This document shows positions 48,412-56,369 of a DNA stretch of 64,000 nucleotides, piece after piece. Numbering within the stretch: position 1 is the stretch's first letter; each line of letters starts with the position of its first letter. A program made the translations under genes and the position numbers. Origin of the DNA: Aphanothece sp. CMT-3BRIN-NPC111 (lineage in GTDB: Bacteria; Cyanobacteriota; Cyanobacteriia; Cyanobacteriales; JAHHGU01); contig JAHHGU010000012.1 of the NCBI GenBank assembly GCA_019359765.1, forward strand, positions 1 to 64,000, given 5' to 3'. The notes beneath the pieces are model-generated. The model worked only from the letters and a program-made list of their open reading frames with translations, had not been told where the DNA came from and ran no database searches.

Positions 48412-48903
48412 ATGCTTATAGCGCACTTCCAGATGCTCGCCCGTTATAATACTCTGGCAAATTGCAGGCTCTATGAAGCTTGCGCTCAACTTTCCGATGC
48501 AGAGCGTAAGCGCATCAGACCAGCCTTCTTCAAAAGTATTCACGGAACACTTAACCACATTATGGTGGGCGATCGCATTTGGCTGACGCGATTCGAGGGC
48601 AAAGAGATCGGCTCCACCGGACTCGATGCCATTCTCTATGAGGATTTTGACCAACTGAGGATGGCGCGTGTATCAGAAGATGAGCGTATTGAAATTTTCG
48701 CATCTAATTTAAACGACGAGTTCTTGAGCCGTAAGATTCAATACCGAAATAACCAAGGAAATATTCATACCGATCCAGTTGACCTGTTGATCGCGCATTT
48801 TTTTAATCACCAGACACACCACCGGGGGCAGGTTCACGATCTGCTAACGCAGACTCAAATTGCTCCGCCAGTTCTGGACATGCACCGGATCATCCGACCA
48901 TAG
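48412..48903 (+). CDS. DinB-family protein
   Basis: 163 residues from the ATG at 48412; an upstream TTG at 48376 is less likely. Four-helix DinB/YfiT fold with the metal histidines: His in FFKSIHGTLNHIMVGDR and two in FNHQTHHRGQVHDLL. Metal-dependent members include thiol-transferases and maleylpyruvate isomerases; the substrate is unknown. A strong terminator at 48941-48978 separates it from the biosynthetic cluster, so I do not count it in the cluster. Confidence 0.85.
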   Translation: MLIAHFQMLARYNTLANCRLYEACAQLSDAERKRIRPAFFKSIHGTLNHIMVGDRIWLTRFEGKEIGSTGLDAILYEDFDQLRMARVSEDERIEIFASNLNDEFLSRKIQYRNNQGNIHTDPVDLLIAHFFNHQTHHRGQVHDLLTQTQIAPPVLDMHRIIRP

Positions 48904-48940
48904 CCCGAATAAGAGAATTCATGCAAACTCGCTCTGACAA

Positions 48941-48978
48941 AAAACCGCCTCCTACTGTTGGGAGGCGGTTTGCTTTTT
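48941..48978 (+). terminator. Rho-independent terminator after the DinB gene
   Basis: AACCGCCTCC pairs with GGAGGCGGTT over eight bases, followed by TGCTTTTT. Marks the left border of the biosynthetic cluster. The remaining 310 bases to 49292 hold a candidate promoter and no gene. Confidence 0.9.
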
Positions 48979-49224
48979 AGTCGCGATGCGCGCTAGCGTG
49001 CGTTTCTGCTGTCTCCTAACAAGTAAATAGTCAACATATCCGGAAAGCGGCAACTTCAGTTGGTAGATTAGTGTACCCCGACAACAGTGAGATGCACCTA
49101 GGCCGCTCTTGCTAAGTGGGATACTTTGGCTACTGTTTGTCTTGACCGATTTTCCACATCCTGACTTTTGTATCAGTATTTACTGGAAAAACTCTAGAAT
49201 TAAACGTCCATGCAAAGGATAATT

Positions 49225-49253
49225 TTGTCCTTTGACTAAGTGACCAGTATAGT
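49225..49253 (+). promoter_or_regulatory. Candidate sigma-70-type promoter of the cupin-HDO gene
   Basis: TTGTCC (49225-49230), 17 bases, TATAGT (49248-49253), about 40 bases before the ATG at 49293 with an AGGAG ribosome site. Found by eye only. Confidence 0.45.
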
Positions 49254-49292
49254 AAACCAGCAAGTTTAGCAGCACAACTAGGAGACGCATCA

Positions 49293-50426
49293 ATGGGTAA
49301 TCAGCTTGAAACAATTCCAAGTCTTATAACAGCAGACCCGGAACCTTCTCTAAGGGAAACAATTAAGATCATCCGTAGAGAAGAAATACCAACTCTGAAA
49401 ACAGTAGTTGTTGATAATGTGGAGCAGAATCTTGGCATTCTCAAAGATTTCCGCAAACATCCAGATCTATTAAAATTCTTGCCAGATGAGGGTAGAATGT
49501 CTCTGGCTTGGGTAAGCCTTAAACCTTCAGAAGTTCTTGAAAGTCATATTCATCCTATTAAAACCATGATTATCATGTGTCATGGGAAAGGACGCATACA
49601 GGGAGATATTGAAGGTGAATTTTCTGATGGTGATATTGTTATTATCCCCAGTGGTTGCCTACACGGCTTCGTTGGCGCCGGAGATGATGGATTTTGGGGG
49701 CTTTCCATTCAATTTGAAGGGAGAGGGATATACGAAAACCCAAGCGAAGCACAGGTTACGTTTGCAGGCGATCGCTTGCAAGTAAAGCAAGCCAAAAAGG
49801 GCAATCCAGGTCTGGAAAAATTATTGCAAAGGAACAAGCAGTTCACAGAAGACCACAAGAAAAACCCAATGTTTGATTTGGTTACGAGTGGACGGCTTGC
49901 AGAGGAACGCCTGAGAAATCGATTTTTTGACTGCGTTCAGGTGTGGTCTAACTTCTTTCAGAAAACAATTTTGACTAGATCTGCGTTTACGGAAGATCGG
50001 CAGTTTGCTCAGTTGTTCAAAAAACATTTAGATGAAGAATATGGACATAACACAAATCTGGCAGCAGAAAGAGGAGATGCGGTACAGATAGTATGGGACC
50101 CCATATTAGAGGCAACTTCAAACTGGTTTGCCTGGAAGATGCTAACTCTGGACAATACAGAAAAAACTGTACTGGTACACCTTGTACTTGAAGTCGGATC
50201 GAGCGCCTTTAGTACGATTGCCAATCCAATTATGGCAGCCTTTCAAGATACAGAATACTTTGCTATTCACGATGAAGCAGATGAGGATCATCAGGAAATG
50301 GGGCTGGACTTGCTGATCGATCTTGAGCAAAAAACCTACGACAGACTGATGCAAATTCAAAAAGAAGGGTGGGATATGCTTAATGTTCTATGTGCAAGAA
50401 TAGCAGAACTTGTAGAGAGTTACTAA
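49293..50426 (+). CDS. Cupin-HDO fusion: cupin plus haem-oxygenase-like diiron oxidase
   Basis: 377 residues. N-terminal cupin about 40-145, with a metal site His85-x-His87 (ESHIHPIKT) and His124 (PSGCLHGF); the usual glutamate of motif 1 is absent. C-terminal HDO domain about 195-375: acidic 248-249 with His252 (DEEYGH), Glu300 (VLEVGSS) and the signature His326-x3-Asp330-x2-His333 (HDEADEDH), which are the diiron ligands of this family. Known members do N-hydroxylation, desaturation or C-C cleavage of amino-acid-like substrates. SznF of streptozotocin synthesis also joins HDO and cupin, but in the opposite order. Start supported by AGGAG. Stop is one base from the next ATG. Substrate not known. 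Confidence 0.8.
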   Translation: MGNQLETIPSLITADPEPSLRETIKIIRREEIPTLKTVVVDNVEQNLGILKDFRKHPDLLKFLPDEGRMSLAWVSLKPSEVLESHIHPIKTMIIMCHGKGRIQGDIEGEFSDGDIVIIPSGCLHGFVGAGDDGFWGLSIQFEGRGIYENPSEAQVTFAGDRLQVKQAKKGNPGLEKLLQRNKQFTEDHKKNPMFDLVTSGRLAEERLRNRFFDCVQVWSNFFQKTILTRSAFTEDRQFAQLFKKHLDEEYGHNTNLAAERGDAVQIVWDPILEATSNWFAWKMLTLDNTEKTVLVHLVLEVGSSAFSTIANPIMAAFQDTEYFAIHDEADEDHQEMGLDLLIDLEQKTYDRLMQIQKEGWDMLNVLCARIAELVESY

Positions 50427-50427
50427 C

Positions 50428-51579
50428 ATGAAAATAGATACAACGATAACTGAAAAACCTTTGGGATACCAGCCCGCCAATTTATTTGTGGAGCCAATTA
50501 AAAACCGAATAACCAGACCGAACGCTGTGCATCCTCTAGCTCGGGAAAGCCTAAATAGACTTAGTTTACCTGAGCCAATAGCACGGTATCGCCAAGCAAC
50601 GACAGAACGCATTAATACCAATCCCTATGCGGGTGAATACGGAAGTTACCCTTCTCCCAACACCACTGGAGTTCAAGCAAAATATGCTGAGTTTCTGACA
50701 GGGGAACTTAGAAGACAAAACGAGAAAGCCTCTTTTTCTGCTGAGAATATCTTGTTTACTCCTGGCTCTATCGTTGCTATTGATTTACTGATTCGGGCAT
50801 TTTGTGAACCTCATATTGATAGGATCTGCATTCAGAATCCTGCCTTCTCAGCATATAGAAATTATGCTCTGGGATATGATATTGATGTTGTTGATGTGCC
50901 GCTAGTTGGCGATAACTTCGATTCTCTGAATACGGATGCCATAGCTGCCACTCGCGCCAAGCTGACGTTTATTTGTAATCCTAACAATCCTGTAGGCTCC
51001 ACTATAAGTCAAGATCAGCTTGTTGATGTCCTAGAGAAGTCCTCTGGACTCGTAATTGTGGATGAGGCATACATAGATTTTTCTGACCAACACTCAAGCA
51101 TAAGACTGATTGCAGAATATCCTAACCTCGTCGTGTTGCGTACATTCTCCAAGGCTTGGGGACTTGCAGGTTTAAGAAGTGGTGCTGTAATTGCGGAACC
51201 CTCAATCCCGTCCACGCTGAGATTGCTGATCGAGCCTTTTTCTTTTAATGTACCAGCTCAGAACGCTGTGGCAGACAAGCTTTCTGATGTTGAACAGGTT
51301 CGAGAAAGTGTGAAAATGATTCGCTCAGAACGCGATCGCCTTTATTTAGAACTTGAGAAGCTCCCTATCGTCAATCGAGTCTATCCGAGCCAAGCTAATT
51401 TCATTCTGGTTGAGTTTTTCAACTCAAGCATAGTATATGAAAACCTTCTTAAGGCAAATGCACTTGTCTCTGATATGTCCTTCCAGATTCAGAACTCCCT
51501 AAGAATTGCCATTTCTACATACGAAGAAAATGAAAGACTACTTAGGGTGCTCAAAGAAGTAAAAATGCCTGACGACTAA
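50428..51579 (+). CDS. PLP aminotransferase, HisC-like (fold type I)
   Basis: 383 residues, starting one base after the cupin-HDO stop, so cotranscribed. Visible: PYAGEYGSYPSPNTTG, FTPGSIVAIDLLIRAF (cofactor loop), FICNPNNPVGSTIS, VIVDEAYIDF and the PLP-lysine segment TFSKAWGLAGLRSG. It resembles histidinol-phosphate/aromatic aminotransferases. In this setting it likely handles an aromatic amino acid or its keto acid, or transaminates the product of the cupin-HDO. A C-S-lyase or decarboxylase function is less likely but possible for this fold. Confidence 0.85.
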   Translation: MKIDTTITEKPLGYQPANLFVEPIKNRITRPNAVHPLARESLNRLSLPEPIARYRQATTERINTNPYAGEYGSYPSPNTTGVQAKYAEFLTGELRRQNEKASFSAENILFTPGSIVAIDLLIRAFCEPHIDRICIQNPAFSAYRNYALGYDIDVVDVPLVGDNFDSLNTDAIAATRAKLTFICNPNNPVGSTISQDQLVDVLEKSSGLVIVDEAYIDFSDQHSSIRLIAEYPNLVVLRTFSKAWGLAGLRSGAVIAEPSIPSTLRLLIEPFSFNVPAQNAVADKLSDVEQVRESVKMIRSERDRLYLELEKLPIVNRVYPSQANFILVEFFNSSIVYENLLKANALVSDMSFQIQNSLRIAISTYEENERLLRVLKEVKMPDD

Positions 51580-51602
51580 ACTCGTGGCTACACAAACTAA
51601 GG

Positions 51603-51690
51603 CTGTCTACGCAGGCTAAATTGAGGCTGCGTAGACAGACTTTGTACGCGTACCCCCAGCATTCATTTCATGCTGGGGGTATATTTTTTC
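51603..51690 (+). terminator. Twin perfect 12-pair hairpins with T run after the aminotransferase
   Basis: Hairpin 1: CTGTCTACGCAG (51603-51614) with CTGCGTAGACAG (51627-51638). Hairpin 2: TACCCCCAGCAT (51651-51662) with ATGCTGGGGGTA (51670-51681), followed by TATTTTTTC. The second is a strong terminator, so the first two cluster genes form a separate operon. Confidence 0.85.
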
Positions 51691-51907
51691 GTTTAGTATA
51701 AACAACCAAATTATGTAGAGAAAAATGATTTTTGCGGAGAACGTCAGCCTTTGAAGCTTGGGAAATGGTAGGTTTTTATTATCCTGGCTCCTTGTCCTGT
51801 ATTGCTTTCAGGCATTCCTCCGTGGAAATACGTAAAAATTTAGGGATGATTCTGGAAAAGTCACAACTGACTTTGTAGATAAAAAAGTAAGCAACCACAG
51901 AACAGTC

Positions 51908-51965
51908 TTTAAGGAATAGTTGTAACTTTGACTAAAGTGACTTATTTAAACAACAATTCCTTAAA
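51908..51965 (+). promoter_or_regulatory. Long imperfect hairpin in the halogenase leader
   Basis: TTTAAGGAATAGTTGT (51908-51923) and ACAACAATTCCTTAAA (51950-51965) are inverted repeats with one mismatch in 16, around a 26-base loop that itself has an ACTTT/AAAGT stem. It ends 39 bases before the halogenase ATG and 25 bases before its GGAGGAAG ribosome site. It could be an operator or a structured RNA leader. The rest of 51691-52004 is plain AT-rich spacer. Confidence 0.5.
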
Positions 51966-52004
51966 ATAACACCATCATTAAAGTATTTAGGAGGAAGTTT
52001 CACC

Positions 52005-53618
52005 ATGTCACAGAATGTACAGAATGTTGTAATTGTTGGCGGTGGTTCGGCAGGCTGGATGACGGCAGCGTACTTGAGCAAAGCTCTCAATAAGAATGTT
52101 AATATTACCCTAGTTGAATCATCTAATATCACAACAATTGGAGTTGGAGAAGCAACATTTAGTACAATTAAACTATTTTTTGACTTTCTTGGTCTCAAAG
52201 AGTCGGAATGGATGCCAAAATGCAACGCCACGTACAAGATGGCAATCAAGTTTGTTAATTGGAATTCAGAAGGTAGACACTTCTATCATCCTTTTCAGAG
52301 ATATGACACTGTTGATGGGTTTGATATCTCAGAATGGTGGCTAAAAATGAAGAAAGGCAAGGAGGCATTAGATTATTCTTGCTTCCTAATCCCGATGCTC
52401 TGTGACAATAAGAAGTCACCCAGATATTTAAACGGCAGAGTATTTGATGATAAAGTTCAACCTATATTTTCCGAAAAGGAAAGCGTTGAAAAAAACGGAC
52501 TAGCTAATTTAAAAGTTCAGTATCCCTACGCTTATCATTTTGATGCCAACCTGCTCGCCAGATTCCTGAAAGATTATGCAATGCAGAGGGGAGTGAAGCA
52601 GATTGTTGATGATGTGCTAGAAGTAGGGCTAAGAGAGGACGGAAGTATAGATCACATCAACACCAAAAACCGTTGCGGTATTAGTGGAGACCTATTTATA
52701 GACTGTACTGGTTTTCGTGGTCTGTTGATCAATAAAGCTCTTGGTGAGCCATTCATTTCTTTTTCCGAGTCGCTATTGTGCGATAGCGCGATCGCGATGC
52801 AGATACCCACCGATATTAAAAAAGATGGCATCAATCCTTACACAACCGCAACCGCGCTAAGTTCTGGTTGGTCTTGGGATATACCTCTTTACGGCAGAAA
52901 AGGCACGGGGTATGTTTACTCAAGCGCATTTATCTCTAAAGAGGACGCAGAGCAGGAATTTCGCCAGTACTTAGGAGAAGTTTCTGATGGTTGCAAGGCA
53001 TTGCACATCAAGATGAGGATTGGACGAAATAGGAACTCCTGGGTAAAGAACTGCGTTGCGATTGGTCTTTCCAGTGGTTTTGTTGAACCGCTAGAATCTA
53101 CTGGGATATTCTTTATTCAGCATGGCATTGAAGAGTTAGTTAGCCACTTCCCCGACAAATCGTTCAACGAAGATTTGATTCGCAGCTATAACAAAGCGGT
53201 GGCTAATTGCATAGATGGCGTTCGGGAGTTCTTGACACTTCATTACTACGCCAGTGATAGAACCGACACACCGTTCTGGAAGGCTAGCAAAGAAGATATC
53301 GTAGTCTCGGAAGAACTACGTGAAAGATTGAGATTGTGGAAAAGCAGACTGCCAAACAACAAGAACGTCAATCAGAACTATCATGGTTTCGAGTCTTACT
53401 CTTATTCTGTTATGTTGCTAGGACTCAATTACACACCTGAAAGCAGTCTACCTATTCTGGATCATTTATACGACCAGAATGCTTTAGATACCTTTAATGC
53501 AATTAAAGAGAAAGCGGAATACCTGAGTGCTACGTTGCCATCTCAGTATGAGTACTTAACGCACACGATCAAATCTCAAGAGCAGTCGGAGTATCTTACT
53601 GAAGCAAGAGCCGCGTAA
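52005..53618 (+). CDS. Flavin-dependent tryptophan halogenase
   Basis: 537 residues, about the length of PrnA or RebH. FAD site GGGSAGWM (12-19), VGEATFS, catalytic Lys78 in NATYKMAIKF (PrnA Lys79 position), the family motif WSWDIP (289-294), and Glu364 in PLESTGIFF (PrnA Glu346 role). All residues for HOCl channelling and substrate activation are present, so it should be active. It needs FADH2 from a flavin reductase, none of which is seen in the window. The chlorination position (5, 6 or 7) cannot be read, nor whether it acts on free tryptophan. It has GGAGGAAG before the start and its own leader. Confidence 0.92.
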   Translation: MSQNVQNVVIVGGGSAGWMTAAYLSKALNKNVNITLVESSNITTIGVGEATFSTIKLFFDFLGLKESEWMPKCNATYKMAIKFVNWNSEGRHFYHPFQRYDTVDGFDISEWWLKMKKGKEALDYSCFLIPMLCDNKKSPRYLNGRVFDDKVQPIFSEKESVEKNGLANLKVQYPYAYHFDANLLARFLKDYAMQRGVKQIVDDVLEVGLREDGSIDHINTKNRCGISGDLFIDCTGFRGLLINKALGEPFISFSESLLCDSAIAMQIPTDIKKDGINPYTTATALSSGWSWDIPLYGRKGTGYVYSSAFISKEDAEQEFRQYLGEVSDGCKALHIKMRIGRNRNSWVKNCVAIGLSSGFVEPLESTGIFFIQHGIEELVSHFPDKSFNEDLIRSYNKAVANCIDGVREFLTLHYYASDRTDTPFWKASKEDIVVSEELRERLRLWKSRLPNNKNVNQNYHGFESYSYSVMLLGLNYTPESSLPILDHLYDQNALDTFNAIKEKAEYLSATLPSQYEYLTHTIKSQEQSEYLTEARAA

Positions 53619-53650
53619 ATGCGTAATGGCGTATCCTTACCGCTTCGTGG

Positions 53651-53696
53651 AGTTATGAGTTTTGAATTAAAGATTAATAATTCAAAACTCATAACT
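53651..53696. repeat. Perfect 19-pair hairpin between halogenase and KMO-like genes
   Basis: AGTTATGAGTTTTGAATTA pairs with TAATTCAAAACTCATAACT over eight bases. Related sequence recurs at 19685-19740 and 56250-56330. It has no T run and is more likely a dispersed repeat than a terminator. Confidence 0.75.
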
Positions 53697-53750
53697 TAAA
53701 ACTCAAAACTCCCTTAGATCAGGGAAAATTTAAAAATTTGGGTTAGCAAA

Positions 53751-55142
53751 ATGAAAGATGTTACGATTGTTGGTTCTGGCTTAATTGGTTCTTTGTTAGC
53801 TATTTATCTAGCAAAACGAGGTTATAAAGTTGAAGTTTTCGAGCGCAATCAAGACCTGAGAAAAGTTCCCTCAAAACGCGGTAAATCTATTAATATAACG
53901 CTGTGCGATAGAGGGTTAAAGGCGCTTGATGCTGCTGGTTTAGGTGACATTGTTCGCCAAATATCTGTGCCAGTTTATGGCAGGTTGATTCATCGGGAAG
54001 ATAGACAACTGGAACATCAGCCTTATGGCAACAATCAGGAGGCGCTGTATTCAGTTTCGCGTAATCAACTCAACAAAACACTGTTAGATTATGCAGAAAA
54101 GAATTTTCCCATAGATTTTCATTTTAATGAAGAATGTATTGGGCTTGATTTATCGTCAACGACAATTACCTTTAAAAATTCTAGATCGGGAAGCATATTA
54201 CATCGAAAAACCAATAGAATCATCGGTGCAGATGGTGCATACTCGGCGGTACGTCAACGATTGCAACAAAGGTCTCGCTTCGACTACTCGCAGCATTATG
54301 CAGCACACGCCAACAAAGAATTATCTATTCCAGCGTCTGCTAAGGGCGCGTGGACTCGCGAAAAGAATGTGCTGCATATTTGGCCTAGGGGTCAACATAT
54401 GCTCATCTCTTTTCCTAATATTGATGGCAGTATTACTTGTACTTTACACCTACCCTTTGAGGGAGAATTTTCTTTTGATGCCATAAAGACTGAGCAAGAT
54501 CTGAAACATATGTTTGTAACGATGTTTCCTGATGCTATGCAAGAAATGCCAGATCTTGTACAAGATTATTTTGCCAATCCTTGTATCCCGATGGTAACTG
54601 TCCGCTGTTCGCCTTGGACATTTCAGGACAAGGTGGCCTTAATTGGTGATGCAGCTCATGCCATGTGGCCTTCATATGGACAAGGAGCAAATTCAGGTTT
54701 TGAAGATTGCGCCTTTTTCGACCAGTGCGTAGAGAAATATGGAGACAATTGGCTGGCTACTTTTCGTGAATATGAAGAGCAGCGTAGACCCAATGCAGAG
54801 GCAATGGGAATGTTATCTGAGCAGCATTTCATTGAAATTAGGGATTTAGTAGGTAATCCTGAGTTTCAGCTGCGGAAGAAAATAGAAAGAAAACTTAACC
54901 GGATGTATCCTACCAGGTATATCCCTTTGTATTCATTGATTGCCTTTACACACATTCCTTATGCTGATGCTCTGCGAATCGAGCAGCAACAAAGGCTAAT
55001 TGTTGACGAATTGATCCAAATCAAAGGCATTGCAGAAAAGATTGACGATTTAGAAATAGAAATCCGGATTCATCAACTGATGCGTTGTAGGGATATAGAG
55101 TTGCAAAACTCTGCTCCCAAATTACTGCAATCGGTCAAATAA
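53751..55142 (+). CDS. Kynurenine 3-monooxygenase-like FAD hydroxylase
   Basis: 463 residues. Group A flavin monooxygenase: FAD loop VGSGLIGSLLA, the KMO family block RGKSINITLCDRGLKALDAAG, YSVSRNQLN, DGAYSAVR, second FAD motif LIGDAAHAMWPSYGQGANSGFEDC (split here: IGDAAHAM and YGQGANSG), and a C-terminal PTRYIPLYSLIAFTHIPY that is typical of KMO. Overall it looks like a true KMO relative, giving ring hydroxylation at C3 of kynurenine or an analogous position. No tryptophan dioxygenase or formamidase is nearby, so the substrate may be halo-tryptophan, halo-kynurenine made elsewhere, or an anthranilate-like ring. Confidence 0.85.
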   Translation: MKDVTIVGSGLIGSLLAIYLAKRGYKVEVFERNQDLRKVPSKRGKSINITLCDRGLKALDAAGLGDIVRQISVPVYGRLIHREDRQLEHQPYGNNQEALYSVSRNQLNKTLLDYAEKNFPIDFHFNEECIGLDLSSTTITFKNSRSGSILHRKTNRIIGADGAYSAVRQRLQQRSRFDYSQHYAAHANKELSIPASAKGAWTREKNVLHIWPRGQHMLISFPNIDGSITCTLHLPFEGEFSFDAIKTEQDLKHMFVTMFPDAMQEMPDLVQDYFANPCIPMVTVRCSPWTFQDKVALIGDAAHAMWPSYGQGANSGFEDCAFFDQCVEKYGDNWLATFREYEEQRRPNAEAMGMLSEQHFIEIRDLVGNPEFQLRKKIERKLNRMYPTRYIPLYSLIAFTHIPYADALRIEQQQRLIVDELIQIKGIAEKIDDLEIEIRIHQLMRCRDIELQNSAPKLLQSVK

Positions 55143-55186
55143 TACCAACCCACAAAATTAACCAACAAACGGAGAAACCCAAACAA

Positions 55187-56242
55187 ATGTTACAGCAAGC
55201 ACAAATCCTACAGAACAACAACCAGACAGACAATGACCAAGTATCGCTTCCTGTAGAACTGCGTCAACTAATAACTGGATATTTCGCTTCACAATCAATC
55301 TATGTTGCCGCGAAGCTGGGCATTGCCGATTTGCTGAAGGATGGTGCGAAAAACTCTGATCAGCTGGCGCAGTCTACTGGAGCGCATCCGCGATCGCTTT
55401 ATCGGTTGATGCGCGTACTCGCTAGTGTAGGAGTGCTTACCGAAATTGCAGATAACCGATTTGAGTTGACCCCTATGGGAGAACTCTTGCGAACAGATGT
55501 TCCAGACTCTTTGCGTACTGCGGCAATTTTGTTTGGTGAAGAGCCTTACCGAGCCTGTGCAGATCTTCATTACAGTGTGATGACAGGCAATACAGCCTTC
55601 AACCACATCTACGGAATGGGACATTTTGAGTACCTTTCACAAAACGCTGAGGCGGGAGAAACTTTCAACCAAGCTATGACTCAATTGACAACGCAAGTAC
55701 ACTCTGCCGTTGTCAGCGCCTATGACTTCTCTGGTATCAATCGCATTGTGGACGTGGGTGGAGGACACGGCTTGCTGCTGGCGTCAATTTTGAAGGCAAA
55801 CCCACACATGACAGGTGTTTTGTTTGAATTACCCTTCGCTACTGAAGGGGCGCAGCGCCTTTTAGAGGCAGAAGGTGTTGGGGAACGCAGCGAGGTTATC
55901 GTTGGCAATTTCTTTGAGTCAGAAGTGCCACAAGGTGGCGATGCCTATCTTCTCAAGAGCGTAATCCATGACTGGGATGACGATCGCTCTCGTACAATTC
56001 TCAAAAACTGCCATAAATCGATGAGCAAAGATGCAAAACTCCTAGTCATCGAGCGGGTTTTGCCAGCTGGCAACAAACCATCTGTTGCCAAGATAAATGA
56101 CTTAGTCATGCTGGTAGTGGCAGGCGGCTGTGAGCGTACCGGACTGGAATATCAAGAACTATTCGAGGCGTCGGGCTTCCAACTAACAAATATTATCCCA
56201 ACTCCCTCCGGATTCAGCGTCATTGAAGGTATCCCTGTATAG
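55187..56242 (+). CDS. SAM-dependent O-methyltransferase (hydroxyindole/acetylserotonin type)
   Basis: 351 residues. N-terminal helical dimerisation domain (ITGYFASQSIYVAAKLGIADLL, about 28-110), then a Rossmann core with SAM motif VDVGGGHGLLLASIL and the catalytic-His loop SVIHDWDDDRS, then VIERVLPAG and a closing FSVIEGIPV. This is the plant/bacterial COMT-like family that methylates phenolic or indolic hydroxyls. Forty-four bases after the KMO-like stop, so the hydroxyl added by that enzyme is the natural target. No ribosome site better than GGAG is needed. Confidence 0.88.
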   Translation: MLQQAQILQNNNQTDNDQVSLPVELRQLITGYFASQSIYVAAKLGIADLLKDGAKNSDQLAQSTGAHPRSLYRLMRVLASVGVLTEIADNRFELTPMGELLRTDVPDSLRTAAILFGEEPYRACADLHYSVMTGNTAFNHIYGMGHFEYLSQNAEAGETFNQAMTQLTTQVHSAVVSAYDFSGINRIVDVGGGHGLLLASILKANPHMTGVLFELPFATEGAQRLLEAEGVGERSEVIVGNFFESEVPQGGDAYLLKSVIHDWDDDRSRTILKNCHKSMSKDAKLLVIERVLPAGNKPSVAKINDLVMLVVAGGCERTGLEYQELFEASGFQLTNIIPTPSGFSVIEGIPV

Positions 56243-56249
56243 GGGTGAA

Positions 56250-56320
56250 AAAGTTATGAGTTTTAAGTTTTGAGTTTTGAATTATTAATTTTTAATTCAA
56301 AGCTCAACCTTCATAACTCC
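56250..56320. repeat. Hairpin repeat (AGTTATGAGTTTT family)
   Basis: AGTTATGAGTTTT and AATTATTAATTTTTAATT with the complement ATAACT near 56312 echo the repeat at 53651. It separates the methyltransferase from the next gene. Confidence 0.55.
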
Positions 56321-56369
56321 GCGCAGCGGTAAACGCTGGGACTCAGAAAATTTAAGGAATCTTACTGAA

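Noticed and set aside
48412..48903. DinB protein as part of the biosynthetic cluster
   Set aside because: A strong terminator separates it, and no chemistry links it. It could still be relevant if conserved with the cluster.
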